From: Paenibacillus glacialis
GTDB taxonomy: Bacteria > Bacillota > Bacilli > Paenibacillales > Paenibacillaceae
Reading direction: 5' to 3'
Length of the DNA stretch: 64,000 bases
Assembly (NCBI RefSeq): GCF_001637205.1
Contig: NZ_LVJH01000048.1
Coordinates: 1 to 64,000, forward strand
Shown: piece by piece, positions 8,533 through 17,737 of the stretch
Numbering within the stretch: the first letter of the stretch is position 1
Layout of the letters: the number at the start of each line of letters is the position of its first letter
Notes under the pieces: generated by a model
The model's input: only the letters and a program-made list of their open reading frames with translations
The model's database searches: none
What the model was told of the DNA's origin: nothing
Position numbers and translations under genes: made by a program

Positions 8533-8877
8533 ATGAATGCAATCGCTGTATTTGTGATCATACTCTGTGTACTTCAGTTCGCATTGGACAAAGTAATATT
8601 AACGTCTGATCGTAAAATTAGCGATACTGAAGTTGGTAAAGTCTATAATTGGATTTTAATTATTTTAGTAATACTTTTGATAGCTTCTATATTTTTAACA
8701 CCAATGGATGAGCCAAATCTAATTTTTGATCTTTTGATCACATTCATTTGTGCTTATCGTGCCTTCATGGAATGGAAATATAATAAAGAGTCAAAAGGTT
8801 ATATCGTTCAATTAGCTTCATTGATCGTTTCTATTTTATTTACTATTATTGTTTTTAGTTGTTGGCTAATCTATTAA
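8533..8877 (+). CDS. C9: small integral membrane protein
   Basis: 114 residues behind AAAGGGGGGAATT. Hydrophobic segments at about 4-20, 40-58, 66-80 and 90-112 predict three or four membrane helices with short loops. No family recognised. The leader from 8352 to 8532 is long for a cassette and could hold a promoter. Ends match perfectly (GTTAGAT/ATCTAAC). Confidence 0.7.
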   Translation: MNAIAVFVIILCVLQFALDKVILTSDRKISDTEVGKVYNWILIILVILLIASIFLTPMDEPNLIFDLLITFICAYRAFMEWKYNKESKGYIVQLASLIVSILFTIIVFSCWLIY

Positions 8878-9068
8878 TTTAAGAGCGATTGAGAATGAAG
8901 GTTTATCATTTGTGGACTTCAGATTCATCATAAAGTGATAAAAAAAGTAGGAATAAGAATTGATGTCGTGATCAATAAAGACACAGATACAGACTAACTA
9001 AATTTATAATTCGTATAACTAAAGAATTAGAGATAATTGCGGGGAAATTCACAGAAGTCAATAACTTT

Positions 9069-9232
9069 ATCTAACAGTATATTACCACGGCGGTCGCTAC
9101 GCTCCCTTGGTCACCAAGAGGAAGTCTCGTCGAAGTGATTTCAGGTGACACATCCAACCAGCTAAGTGGCGAAGCCACCCGGACCTACGGTCCTTAAGCA
9201 GTTTGGACGTCGGTAATGCGCGAACGTTAGAC
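9069..9232 (+). repeat. attC-like site E10
   Basis: ATCTAAC ... GTTAGAC, 164 bp. Outer ATTACC/GGTAAT; inner GTCACC/GGTGAC; third arm AGCTAAG/CTTAAGC. Confidence 0.88.
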
Positions 9233-9272
9233 GAAATACGATCTATTTATTATTTTTGAGGGGGTTATCAAG

Positions 9273-9788
9273 TTGGCTATTTGCGTTTATTGCAATAAAG
9301 AAAAAGATACTGACGAAATGACACAAGAACACGTAATTCCAAAAGCAATAGGGGGGAATTTATTTCCGACCAATCCTTTTTCTTTAGATAGAGTATGTAA
9401 GAGATGTAACAATCTATGTGGTGCGTATATTGACGGTCCCTTTATTAAGAATTGGCTTACTTCAAATGTTAAGTCGTCAGAGATAGCTAAATATGCTGAT
9501 ATAAGTAGACACCCGATATTGCCACTTTCATATTTTGGTATTCTAGACGATATCAAATTTGGTGATAAGATCTGCGAAATGTGGTTAGGCCCGACTGGAG
9601 ACACTATCTATCATTTTCATGAACCATATCCTGAAATCGACGATATATCGCCTATGGTAGGTATTCCTACATATGCAAAACAAAAAGACGTTGACCCAGG
9701 TTTTTCATTTCTATTTGTTCGTTCAAATAATCCAGCATGGCATAAGACTATTATTTTTTCTTTTGTTGAACAATTTAAGAAAATTTAG
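9273..9788 (+). pseudogene. C10a: HNH endonuclease-like protein, N-terminal part (frameshifted)
   Basis: 171 codons from TTG 9273 behind GAGGGGGTTATCAAG. Cys4 and Cys7, the EHVIPKAIGG core and a second C-K-R-C pair (about 43-46) are typical of zinc-containing HNH domains. The frame ends FVEQFKKI-stop in an A-rich run. Inserting one A near 9781-9784 would continue it as KKNLGNGPTPLGGRFSD into the next frame, which then stays open to 10411. The two pieces therefore appear to be one gene of about 380 codons broken by a single-base deletion, or a sequencing error. Confidence 0.75.
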
Positions 9789-10411
9789 GTAATGGTCCAA
9801 CTCCGCTTGGAGGGAGATTTTCAGATATTCCTGAAGAATTATCGCAATTGCACGAAACACTAAGATCACTATCGGGACAGCAGCATAAGTTATCTGTAAT
9901 GATTAAAACTCATTATGGTGATAGATTTCTAGCAAAAATTGCTCTAGGTATAGGAGCATTATTTCTCGCAGACGATTTCACTATTAGTTCCTCTGCAAGT
10001 TTGTTGAGAACTTTTATGTGGACAAAGAGCCTAAATGAAAGACAGCAATTAAAACTTCATGGAAGTGGATTTTTAGGAGGAACGGAAGACTCGTTAAAAC
10101 AAATCCTAAATTGGCCAGGTGGTCATGTTATAGCTTTAATAGCAGATAACAATAACTTAAACTTATATTGTTCTTTTTATGGAGTTCAAAATGCAATTGT
10201 AAGAATTTCTTCTGAACCAGAGCTTTGGAAAGAACGCATTGGTGAGGGAGTAGTATTTCTAATTGCTCCAGGTATACAAAAGTTTGTTGGTCCAATAGAA
10301 TTGTCAAAATATATTGCTCATAAATTTGAAGATGACCTTAAAGACGAACAATTATCGCAGTTAGAGGAAGACATGGAAAATAAACCAGAAGCACCACCAT
10401 ATAATATTTAG
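9789..10411 (+). pseudogene. C10b: C-terminal part of the HNH-like protein
   Basis: Open in the shifted frame from about 9779 to the stop at 10411. The ATG at 9848 has no good ribosome site, which argues that this is the continuation of C10a rather than a separate gene. It includes SLSGQQHKLSVMIKTHYG and a segment LAKIALGIGALFLAD; the end is acidic. Function of the C-terminal domain is not recognised. Cassette ends match perfectly (GTTAGAC/GTCTAAC), so the cassette itself is intact while its gene is broken. Confidence 0.65.
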
Positions 10412-10427
10412 CTATTCAATGTACTCC

Positions 10428-10590
10428 GTCTAACAATATATTCACGCTTCGGGTCCGCGGTCCCTCGGTCCGCCAGATGGAATTCGGGGAAGATGAATCA
10501 GGCGGACACACCTGCGAGGCTAAGTCCTGTCGGACCCGGTCGCTGCGCGACCTTAAGCCTCTCGGCGCCGTGAACACGAAAACGTTAGAC
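10428..10590 (+). repeat. attC-like site E11
   Basis: GTCTAAC ... GTTAGAC, 163 bp. Outer ATATTCACG/CGTGAACA; inner TCCGCC/GGCGGA; third arm GAGGCTAAG/CTTAAGCCTC with inner hairpin GGTCGCTGCGCGACC. Confidence 0.88.
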
Positions 10591-10634
10591 GAAAGATCAC
10601 AAGAAGGAATAAATCAAGAAATACAGGAGGCAAA

Positions 10635-11258
10635 ATGATACGAGAAATTATTGAATATTTTGATAATAATTTTCCGGATATCGGAAGTGATATACATGTT
10701 AGATTTGAGTTGGGAGAACCATTCCGTAATGGATCGAATCGAAGAATTAAACAAGTAAACAAAAGAGTGGTAGCAATATTTGAAGAAACATTTAACCAAA
10801 GTGATTTTATTTATGTTCTTATCAAAGATTGGGGCAACAAAGAAGATCCTATGTTTGGAAATACAACACCTGAATATATTTACGAACTATTGAATGGAAA
10901 AAGGATGGAAGAGGAAACATTATTTGAGTTAGATGAGGACGAGGATGATGAAGGGAATAAAATAGAAATTAAACATGAATATCAGGTCAAAGTCTCTGAG
11001 GGACTAGTTTCATCTTTTCGATACAAAGAAATACTTGAAGGAATTAGTCACTATGAGCAGGGGAGAAAACCATCTATAGGTCAAAGGGTATATTTCATTA
11101 GTGAGAATAAGGAAATTGTATTTAATATGTATGATGATAGAGGGTGTATCATTTATTCTATTTCTAAAGAACAAATAAGACATCTCTACGTTAAATATAA
11201 TGATTGGATAGTGAATTATCATAGAGAGTATTTTGATAGTTTATTCAAGGAAGTGTGA
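10635..11258 (+). CDS. C11: DUF3885-like protein
   Basis: 207 residues, start ATG behind CAGGAGGCAAA. The C-terminal part IVFNMYDDRGCIIYS followed by LYVKYNDWIVNYHREYFD resembles the C-terminus of DUF3885 proteins as I remember them. A strongly acidic stretch (ELDEDEDDEGN) sits mid-protein. No catalytic motif is seen; biochemical role unknown. Ends match perfectly (GTTAGAC/GTCTAAC). Confidence 0.7.
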   Translation: MIREIIEYFDNNFPDIGSDIHVRFELGEPFRNGSNRRIKQVNKRVVAIFEETFNQSDFIYVLIKDWGNKEDPMFGNTTPEYIYELLNGKRMEEETLFELDEDEDDEGNKIEIKHEYQVKVSEGLVSSFRYKEILEGISHYEQGRKPSIGQRVYFISENKEIVFNMYDDRGCIIYSISKEQIRHLYVKYNDWIVNYHREYFDSLFKEV

Positions 11259-11264
11259 TCCTTC

Positions 11265-11422
11265 GTCTAACAAAACATTCCTACATCGTCGCCTGCGCTC
11301 CTCGGTCGCCAAGGGGAATTTCAGTGAAGTTAATTCAGACGACACATTCAACCGGCTAAGTCTGACGACCCAGACCTATGGTCCTTAAGCCGCTTGAACG
11401 TCAGTAATGCGATACGTTAACT
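11265..11422 (+). repeat. attC-like site E12
   Basis: GTCTAAC ... GTTAACT, 158 bp. Outer CATTCCTA/TCAGTAATG (one mismatch); inner GTCGCC with GACGAC (partly decayed); third arm CCGGCTAAG/CTTAAGCCG. Confidence 0.83.
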
Positions 11423-11551
11423 GAAACTCCTTTTGAAAAATATAATAGATTTGGTAGTGCCAAGAACAATAGTACGAAATATTGATACGGAAAGTTTCCG
11501 TTACCTTTAATAGAAATATTGTAAAACTATATCCCTTTGAGGAGCCATCAC

Positions 11552-12580
11552 ATGCGTAGAAAATTAGTTAAAATATTCAAACGCACCATGCTTATTATCG
11601 TTTTAATAGCTATACTAGCTTTGATATTTCCCACATGGACACCTGAAATTAAAGGTGAGAACAGCATCAGTACGTTAGGACAGGTTAAGCTCAACGGTGA
11701 AGGACATGAGGTCATGATTAGGGGAGTTGATCGGAACAATCCAATCATTATTTTTGTGCACGGTGGACCTGGCTGCTCCGAGATTCCTTACGTGAGGAAG
11801 TATCAGCAGGAGCTTGAGCAACATTTTACTGTTGTGCATTATGATCAACGTGGGAGCGGGAAGTCCTATCATTTCTTTGCGAATTATTCGAATTTGACAA
11901 CAGATTTGCTAGTAGATGATTTGTTGGCATTAACGGATTATGTTACTGAGGAGTTAGGACAAGATAAGGTTGTGTTGATTGGTCATTCATTTGGTACATA
12001 TATAGGGATGAAGGCTGCGGCTAAGGCACCTGATAAATTTAATGCTTATATAGGAATTGGACAAATGGCAGATACGGTTCAGAGTGAGTCGGAAAGCTTG
12101 GAATATACGATGGAACAGGCGAAACAAGCTAGTAATTTAGAGGACGTGAAAAGCTTAGAGCTTCTTCGAGACTCGATTGAGCGAGGAGAGGGGTTTACAC
12201 CTAGAATTCTACTTCAAAAATATGGTGGCGCAGCTAGGCTCATCAACGAAAATAGGGATTATAATTTAGGGTTTTTTCTAAATCCTGAATACAATGGGCT
12301 GGATGTGATTCGCTTTTATAAGGGGGTTCTAGGTTCACAAGACATCTTGATGAGAGAAGTATTAGCAAACCATTTACCCAACATTGTTGACCACCTGGAT
12401 ATTCCTACTTATTTTGTTATGGGAAAATATGATTATATGACAACTGTGAATGCGGCACGAGATTATTTTGATGTACTTGAGGCACCAGTAAAAGATTTTG
12501 TTGTATTTGAAGAGTCGGCTCATTATCCGCAGTTCGAGGAAAAAGAACGATTCGCAGAGTGGTTGAATGAGCTATTCTAA
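11552..12580 (+). CDS. C12: membrane-anchored alpha/beta hydrolase (prolyl-aminopeptidase-like)
   Basis: 342 residues from ATG 11552 (GAGGAG upstream; the open frame begins five codons earlier). Residues about 8-27 form a single hydrophobic anchor after a basic N-terminus, so the enzyme probably faces outward. The fold signatures follow: FVHGGPGCSE (oxyanion-hole loop), DQRGSGKS, and nucleophile elbow GHSFGTY with the catalytic Ser. Acid and His are likely in MGKYDYM and ESAHYPQ. These match proline-iminopeptidase-type hydrolases; substrate unknown. Cassette ends GTTAACT/AGTTAAC match perfectly. About 230 non-coding bases follow the gene before E13. Confidence 0.87.
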   Translation: MRRKLVKIFKRTMLIIVLIAILALIFPTWTPEIKGENSISTLGQVKLNGEGHEVMIRGVDRNNPIIIFVHGGPGCSEIPYVRKYQQELEQHFTVVHYDQRGSGKSYHFFANYSNLTTDLLVDDLLALTDYVTEELGQDKVVLIGHSFGTYIGMKAAAKAPDKFNAYIGIGQMADTVQSESESLEYTMEQAKQASNLEDVKSLELLRDSIERGEGFTPRILLQKYGGAARLINENRDYNLGFFLNPEYNGLDVIRFYKGVLGSQDILMREVLANHLPNIVDHLDIPTYFVMGKYDYMTTVNAARDYFDVLEAPVKDFVVFEESAHYPQFEEKERFAEWLNELF

Positions 12581-12813
12581 CTTGCCCATAAATAAACGAT
12601 TCGGGAACCCAAAAGAACCTACCATGCTCGATGCTATTTTACTCAGGCAAAAATTTGGAATGCGTTTCTCAGCATCTGCAAGAGCAGAGATATTAGTATT
12701 ATTGGGGTCAGCCATGAGACAAGTCGCTTGAATCGGTAAGATCGTTAAAGAAGGAAACACGTAAAAAACAGAACAAGTAATTTTGTTGGGTAAATCGAAG
12801 AAGAAGGAGCATC

Positions 12814-12961
12814 AGTTAACATTACATTACCACAGCGGTCGCTACGCTCCCTTGGTCACCCGGAAGAAGTTTCGTAGAAGTTAATTCCGGTGACACATCC
12901 AACCAGCTAAGTCCTACGGTCCTTAAGCAGTTTGGACGTCGGTAATGCGTGAACGTTAAGC
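12814..12961 (+). repeat. attC-like site E13
   Basis: AGTTAAC ... GTTAAGC, 148 bp. Outer CATTACC/GGTAATG; inner TCACC/GGTGA; third arm shortened (AGCTAAG/CTTAAGC with a reduced loop). Confidence 0.86.
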
Positions 12962-13230
12962 GACAGGATGAAGTTTGATAAAGATCGAAAAAGATAAGTG
13001 AGAGGAAAGAAAACAACAGCAATAACACAAGGAATCTGGTACATGATACTCCTTGTTAAGAGAGACAAGAAATTAATCGAGGGATTTCGAAGAAGAGGCT
13101 GCGGCTATAAAAAAGAAAAGTGCCTAAGGGCAGGTAAACATAAGTAAAGTAAAGAATAAGAAATAAGAGAATTGAACAAGGAGGGATCTCAAGTAGCATA
13201 TGAAAGTGTCACAAGATCCCATCGCTTAAC
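12955..13230 (+). other. C13: gene-less cassette
   Basis: A unit of about 270 bases with perfectly matching ends (GTTAAGC/GCTTAAC) and no ORF with a ribosome site on either strand; the minus-strand ORF at 12822-13028 is antisense to the repeat. The interior is purine-rich. Gene-less cassettes are known in integrons and sometimes carry promoters or small RNAs; I see no clear promoter here. Confidence 0.65.
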
Positions 13231-13399
13231 AACGTGTGCAAGCATTGTCGCTAGCGCTCCTTGGCCCGACAGAGGTATTGAAGAAGACTCAAAGATGAGA
13301 TTACATAAGCAAGGAAGAAGAATCGGCCGGACACAACCATTCCCCTAAGATAAGAGCTATCTAAGGGGAATGGTCGTCTTGAACACAAATCCGTTATAG
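13224..13399 (+). repeat. attC-like site E14 (single-hairpin type)
   Basis: GCTTAAC ... GTTATAG, 176 bp, the longest. Third arm is a near-perfect hairpin, ACCATTCCCC ... GGGGAATGGT, around CTAAGATAAGAGCTATCTAAG-type sequence (about 13336-13373). Confidence 0.84.
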
Positions 13400-13528
13400 G
13401 AAATCAGCACAAGAAATAAAAAAAAAAATTAAAACTTAGTTAATCCTTTGCTGAATAGAATAACGGATAAAAAGCTGCTACAACCTCAGAAAATTTTAAC
13501 GATTAATTGATAAGGGGGAGAATTGAAA

Positions 13529-14062
13529 TTGAAATTTATATATTTAGTAATATCAGCCTTTTTGTTATTTTTAATTGTTGGTTGTTCACAACAACAAACA
13601 TTTGAAACTTTCTTTCATGAAAAAATGGAGAATATGCATATTGGTGAAGATGATTATTTCTATAAGCTCGTTCACAAGGAGTTTGATGTGGCACATCAAA
13701 ATGATGCATTGGCAGTTTTCAAAGAAAATAATGAACGTGGAGAACAGATGTTTATAGCTTACTTTGAGAAAGAGGATAATCAATGGCAATGGAGACAAAC
13801 AAGAGGGGCTGAATGGAATTCCCCAGTTAAATGGTCTTCAATGAATCAAACACCTTTTATATATTCAGGTACAATAAGTGGCAATGCAATTAGCGAAGTA
13901 TATGCAGGTGATGAACCTGCAAAAATCATTAATGTTGAAGAGGGCAAGAGGTTTTGGTATGCAATTAGTCCGATTAAAGATGTGGAAGTAATGGTGGTAA
14001 AAGAAGATGATACTAAAGAAATCATTGAAGATATTAATCATGAAGAAGTATCAAGTAAATAA
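13529..14062 (+). CDS. C14: putative lipoprotein
   Basis: 177 residues from TTG 13529, eight bases after AAGGGGGAG; the TTG at 13523 is too close to that site. Residues 1-18 are a signal peptide and the lipobox reads LIVGC with Cys19, predicting lipid anchoring on the outer face of the membrane. The mature part (ENNERGEQMFIAYFEKEDNQWQW, split here) is of unknown function and rich in aromatic and acidic residues. Cassette ends GTTATAG/CTATAAC match perfectly. Confidence 0.78.
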   Translation: MKFIYLVISAFLLFLIVGCSQQQTFETFFHEKMENMHIGEDDYFYKLVHKEFDVAHQNDALAVFKENNERGEQMFIAYFEKEDNQWQWRQTRGAEWNSPVKWSSMNQTPFIYSGTISGNAISEVYAGDEPAKIINVEEGKRFWYAISPIKDVEVMVVKEDDTKEIIEDINHEEVSSK

Positions 14063-14145
14063 TTTCAAGAAATATTTTACTTGAACCGAACGATACGATA
14101 GTTAAAAGTAAATGATGTTGATATTTCGAAGAAGGCGCTGACATC

Positions 14146-14304
14146 CTATAACAAAGCATTCCTACATCGTCGCGTTCGCTCCTCGGTCGCCGAGAGGGAT
14201 TTCAGAGAAGGTAATACAGGCGACACATCCAACCGGCTAAGTCTGACGACCCGGCACTACGTGCCTTAAGCCGCTCGGACGTCAGGAATGCGGGTACGTT
14301 AGAT
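14146..14304 (+). repeat. attC-like site E15
   Basis: CTATAAC ... GTTAGAT, 159 bp. Outer CATTCCTA/TCAGGAATG; inner GTCGCC/GGCGAC; third arm CCGGCTAAG/CTTAAGCCG. Confidence 0.88.
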
Positions 14305-14473
14305 GAAATATTCGTATGAAACATAATATAAACAATCATAGCCGCTCAGGGAGCTGTGGTATGCAAATCCAACAAACTAAAGAGCACGAACATAAAAATT
14401 AACTCAATCAAGAATTACAGAATATTGATGCCACAATGTTGTAACCTAAATATTTTTGCGGGTGATTAATAAT

Positions 14474-14668
14474 TTGACGACTTTATACAGAATATGGATT
14501 GTAATATCTCTTATATTTCCATTAATAGGTGTAATTAATTTTTGGCCTAATTATGTTGATAATGAATTCCCGTTGTTTACTGATGTTGTAACTGTTCTAA
14601 TATTTCTTCCTTCATCTTTCATATCATTTAAATTCAATACCTCTAATGGAATTAATGAAAACATATAG
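14474..14668 (+). CDS. C15: small hydrophobic protein
   Basis: 64 residues from TTG 14474 behind a weak GGGTGAT; an in-frame TTG at 14456 is the alternative. Two hydrophobic stretches (about 6-24 and 36-52) suggest two membrane helices. No family recognised. It overlaps, in another frame, the remnant of an acetyltransferase, so this cassette may be a fusion of two older ones. Confidence 0.45.
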   Translation: MTTLYRIWIVISLIFPLIGVINFWPNYVDNEFPLFTDVVTVLIFLPSSFISFKFNTSNGINENI

Positions 14669-14783
14669 AGAAAGTAAAACCAATAGGTCATTAGATTATT
14701 GGTCTAACAATGGTATTGCTAAGAATTTTTACGAGAAGAATGGATACATCAAGTACAGAGAATTCGTATATAAGGACCTATAG
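14646..14783 (+). pseudogene. GNAT acetyltransferase C-terminal remnant in cassette C15
   Basis: A 45-codon frame reads ...DYWSNNGIAKNFYEKNGYIKYREFVYKDL. The A-x-x-FYEKNGY motif is the closing segment of GNAT enzymes; everything upstream of it is missing. It overlaps the end of the small hydrophobic ORF. The cassette ends are GTTAGAT and ACCTAAC (one mismatch). Confidence 0.6.
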
Positions 14784-14830
14784 ATTCAGGGATTTTTAGA
14801 TGGATAATTCGAGGAAGACACGAATACATC

Positions 14831-14992
14831 ACCTAACATTGGATTACCACAGCGGTCGCTACGCTCCCTTGGTCACCAGGAGGAAGTTTCGAAAGTTAAT
14901 TCAGGTGACACATCCAACCGGCTAAGTGGCAGAGCCACCCGAACCTGCGGTCCTTAAGCCGATTGGACGTCGGTAATGCGCGAACGTTAGGC
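14831..14992 (+). repeat. attC-like site E16
   Basis: ACCTAAC ... GTTAGGC, 162 bp. Outer GATTACC/GGTAATG; inner GTCACC/GGTGAC; third arm CCGGCTAAG/CTTAAGCCG. Confidence 0.87.
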
Positions 14993-15026
14993 GAAACCAC
15001 CTTTAAACATAGAAAGGAAACTTCAA

Positions 15027-16061
15027 ATGATAATTTCAAAAGAATTAGAAAAATTACTAGATGTTGAAACAGCAATCTCTAAATTCTCAGGTTCAATATT
15101 AATAAAGAGGGATGGAAATGATCTTTTTAAATCTAGCTACGATTATGCAGATCGAAGAGAGTTAATTAAAAACACAATGGACACCAGATTCACAGTGGCT
15201 TCAGGTTCTAAAATATTTACAGCAGTAGCGATATGCCAACTTGTGGAACGAGGATTTATTACTTTTGACACATTAATTAAAGAGTGCATAGATATTTCAT
15301 TTCCAATATTCAGTAGTGATATTACAATCCATCATTTACTCACCCACACTTCGGGTATACCTGACTACTTTGATGAAGAATTCATGACGGATTATGAAAA
15401 GTTATGGGAGAATTATCCGATGTATCGGGTGTTTACTTCTAAAGACTTTTTGCCCTTGTTTCAAGAAAAAGAAATGAAGTTTCAACCTGGCGAACGATTC
15501 TCATACTGTAATGCTGGATTTATTCTGCTTGGCCTAATTGTTGAGCAAATAAGTGGTATGAATTTTATAACATATATCCAAAGAAATATTTTAGATGTGT
15601 GTAATATGAAAAATTCTGGATACTTCCGAATGGATCAGTTACCTAATCGAACAGCAATAGGATACATTGAGGATCAAAAGAGCAAAGAATGGAGAACGAA
15701 TATATATTCAGTGCCTATCATCGGTGGAGCGGATGGAGGGGCATATACTACAACTTATGATTTAAATAACTTCTGGTCAGGACTTATGGGTCATAAATTA
15801 TTAAAGGAGGAAACAACCATAAGAATGTTATCGCCACAAGTCGAAATAGATGATTTCCAGAATTATGGTTACGGCGTTTGGATGACTATTATTGGTGACG
15901 AAATATTTAAGTATTATGTTATGGGTGGTGAACCAGGTGCAATGATGGTCTCTTCAGTATATGTCAAGAGTAGTATTAGAGCACATGTCATGAGTAATAA
16001 ATCAAATGGAACAGCAGAAATACCAAGTAAAATTGATGAATTAATTTATAATTCAGAATAA
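15027..16061 (+). CDS. C16: serine beta-lactamase-fold hydrolase (class C/DD-peptidase-like)
   Basis: 344 residues, start ATG behind GAAAGGAAAC. Active-site elements: S59-G-S-K62 (SxxK), Y160-C-N162 (YxN), and a GGEPGAM segment near residue 300 in the place of the KTG/HTG box. It lacks a signal peptide, so it is likely a cytoplasmic esterase or peptidase of the beta-lactamase (PF00144-type) family rather than a true beta-lactamase. Cassette ends GTTAGGC/GCCTAAC match perfectly. Confidence 0.85.
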   Translation: MIISKELEKLLDVETAISKFSGSILIKRDGNDLFKSSYDYADRRELIKNTMDTRFTVASGSKIFTAVAICQLVERGFITFDTLIKECIDISFPIFSSDITIHHLLTHTSGIPDYFDEEFMTDYEKLWENYPMYRVFTSKDFLPLFQEKEMKFQPGERFSYCNAGFILLGLIVEQISGMNFITYIQRNILDVCNMKNSGYFRMDQLPNRTAIGYIEDQKSKEWRTNIYSVPIIGGADGGAYTTTYDLNNFWSGLMGHKLLKEETTIRMLSPQVEIDDFQNYGYGVWMTIIGDEIFKYYVMGGEPGAMMVSSVYVKSSIRAHVMSNKSNGTAEIPSKIDELIYNSE

Positions 16062-16077
16062 TCAAGGCAATGGCATC

Positions 16078-16251
16078 GCCTAACAAAGTGTTCAAGCATC
16101 GTCGCTAGTGCTCCTTGGTCCGGGCAGAAGTATTGAGGAAGTCTCGGAGATGAGATTACATAGGTAAGGAAGAAGAATCAGCTGGACACAACCATTTCCC
16201 TAAGATATGAGCTATCTAAGGGGAATGGTCGTGAACACAAATGCGTTTGGC
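16078..16251 (+). repeat. attC-like site E17 (single-hairpin type)
   Basis: GCCTAAC ... GTTTGGC, 174 bp. Outer TGTTCA/TGAACA; third arm CCATTTCCCTAAG ... CTAAGGGGAATGG. Closely similar to E14 over the whole length. Confidence 0.83.
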
Positions 16252-16289
16252 GAAAGTACAGTGAAATATTATGTGAGTAGGTGGTATCT

Positions 16290-16736
16290 GTGGAGCTAGA
16301 ACTTATCAAGTTAACACAAACTCAGTTTGACGAACTCGTTTTTGCGAGTGAAAATACCAGTATTAAGATCTCTTATTTCTTTGATAAACATACAGGAGAA
16401 GTTGGAATGTTAGGTGATGATATTGAAGTAGATCCTGTACTTGCTGAGTGTATAGAAGAAGAATTTGGTGAACGTTATATCAGAGTTCCGAAGATTGAGT
16501 CCAGGCAATCTTTTGAGGATATGGAGAAGTTCACCGAAACTATTCAAGATCAGAAGATGAAGAGGTCTATTGAACGTGCACTTAGTGGAGGTAAAGGAGT
16601 ATTTAGAAGATTTAAGGATACAGTATCAGATGACCGAGAACTATTAGAACAATGGTATAAATTTAAAGAACAAATGAATAAAGAACGGGTATTGAAGATG
16701 TTTGAAGAAGAATTTATAAAACTGATAATAAAATGA
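16290..16736 (+). CDS. C17: UPF0158 family protein
   Basis: 148 residues from GTG 16290, six bases after TAGGTGG; the GTG at 16281 would overlap that site. The family layout is visible: YFFDKHTGEVGML, RVPKIESRQSFEDMEKF (two phrases), then ALSGGKGVFRRFKDTV and W-Y-K-F. UPF0158 proteins are small cytoplasmic proteins of unknown function. Cassette ends GTTTGGC/GCCTAAC differ at one base. Confidence 0.8.
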   Translation: MELELIKLTQTQFDELVFASENTSIKISYFFDKHTGEVGMLGDDIEVDPVLAECIEEEFGERYIRVPKIESRQSFEDMEKFTETIQDQKMKRSIERALSGGKGVFRRFKDTVSDDRELLEQWYKFKEQMNKERVLKMFEEEFIKLIIK

Positions 16737-16760
16737 ATGTAAGTAGCTCAAGGTACCTTC

Positions 16761-16918
16761 GCCTAACACAACATTCTTACTGAGGGCATTCGCTCTTGAT
16801 CGCTAAGAAGGATTTCCAAGAAGTATATTCAGGCGATACATCCAACCAGCTAAGTCTGACGACCCGTTCCTTACGGTCACTTAAGCTGCTGGAACGTCAG
16901 GAATGCACAACGTTATCG
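16761..16918 (+). repeat. attC-like site E18
   Basis: GCCTAAC ... GTTATCG, 158 bp. Outer CATTCTTA/TCAGGAATG; inner GATCGC/GGCGAT; third arm CAGCTAAG/CTTAAGCTG. Confidence 0.86.
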
Positions 16919-16959
16919 GAAATCGAGGTATGACATTTTAAAAACCTAAGGAGATAAAA

Positions 16960-17295
16960 ATGCCTATTAAGCCAAGAGTGATAGTGGGATCACTGTTTAT
17001 AATTCTAGGTATCTTTATTGCAGTATTTTATTACAACATAAATAAAACTTATAAAGTTGAAGAATTACCGAATGATATTATCAGTCGGATATATAAAAGT
17101 GCCGAAGGTAAGAAAAATGTTTCAAATATACAAATTCAACAAGACAAAAAAATTGGTAAGTATCTTGTTTTTTTGTATTCATATGAGTATAAAAATACGG
17201 GTGAATCTAACAGTTATATAGTTTATGAAGAACATAAAAATAAATACAAAGTACATTTCACAGGGAAATTAGTATTCAAATTTAAAGATAGTTAA
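16960..17295 (+). pseudogene. C18: membrane-anchored protein, interrupted by an in-frame stop
   Basis: 111 codons from ATG (AAGGAGATAAAA upstream). N-terminal hydrophobic anchor at about 8-25, then an extracellular-looking domain (VFLYSYEYKNTGESNSY). The TAA at 17293 is followed in the same frame by 69 open codons ending at 17502, reading YAIIDGYLIMCGI and YFIKEYVLGNPNEVK, which look like a natural C-terminal half. I infer a nonsense mutation in a gene of about 180 codons. Family not firmly recognised. If both halves are separate genes, the second lacks a ribosome site. Confidence 0.55.
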
Positions 17296-17502
17296 CACAA
17301 TAAAGGATTACAATATGCCATCATAGATGGGTATCTTATTATGTGTGGAATAATAAATCAAGAGAAAGCAGACACATTTGAAATTGTCTCTGGAGATACA
17401 AAAATTACCGATAGGTATGAGAAAAATATATATTTTATCAAAGAATATGTCTTAGGCAATCCCAATGAAGTGAAGATAACACCTATAGTTGAAGACCCTT
17501 AG
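17296..17502 (+). pseudogene. C-terminal half of the interrupted C18 gene
   Basis: Same reading frame as the preceding ORF, opened directly after its stop codon and closed by TAG at 17500. The first ATG (17341) gives only 53 codons and has no GGAGG-like site. Best explained as the decayed continuation of C18. Confidence 0.5.
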
Positions 17503-17540
17503 AACTTTTTTGAAGGTTACTCAAAGGTGACCACGACATC

Positions 17541-17699
17541 TGATAACATTACATTCTACGGCATCGCTGATGTTCCTTGGTCGCCAGGATGGGTTTCGGA
17601 GAAGCATATTCAGGCAACACATCCAACCAGCTAAGTCTGACGACCCGTTTCCTTCGGTCACTTATGCTGCTTGAACGTCAGGAATGCCAAACGTTAAAG
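17541..17699 (+). repeat. attC-like site E19
   Basis: TGATAAC ... GTTAAAG, 159 bp. Outer CATTC/GGAATG; inner GTCGCC/GGCAAC (one mismatch); third arm AGCTAAG/CTTATGCT. Confidence 0.82.
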
Positions 17700-17737
17700 A
17701 AATCCCCGCAACCAAAAACAAGATTTGGAGGAACCGT

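Noticed and set aside
15027..16061. True beta-lactamase conferring resistance
   Set aside because: SxxK and YxN are general to the serine hydrolase family; there is no export signal and the third box is not KTG.
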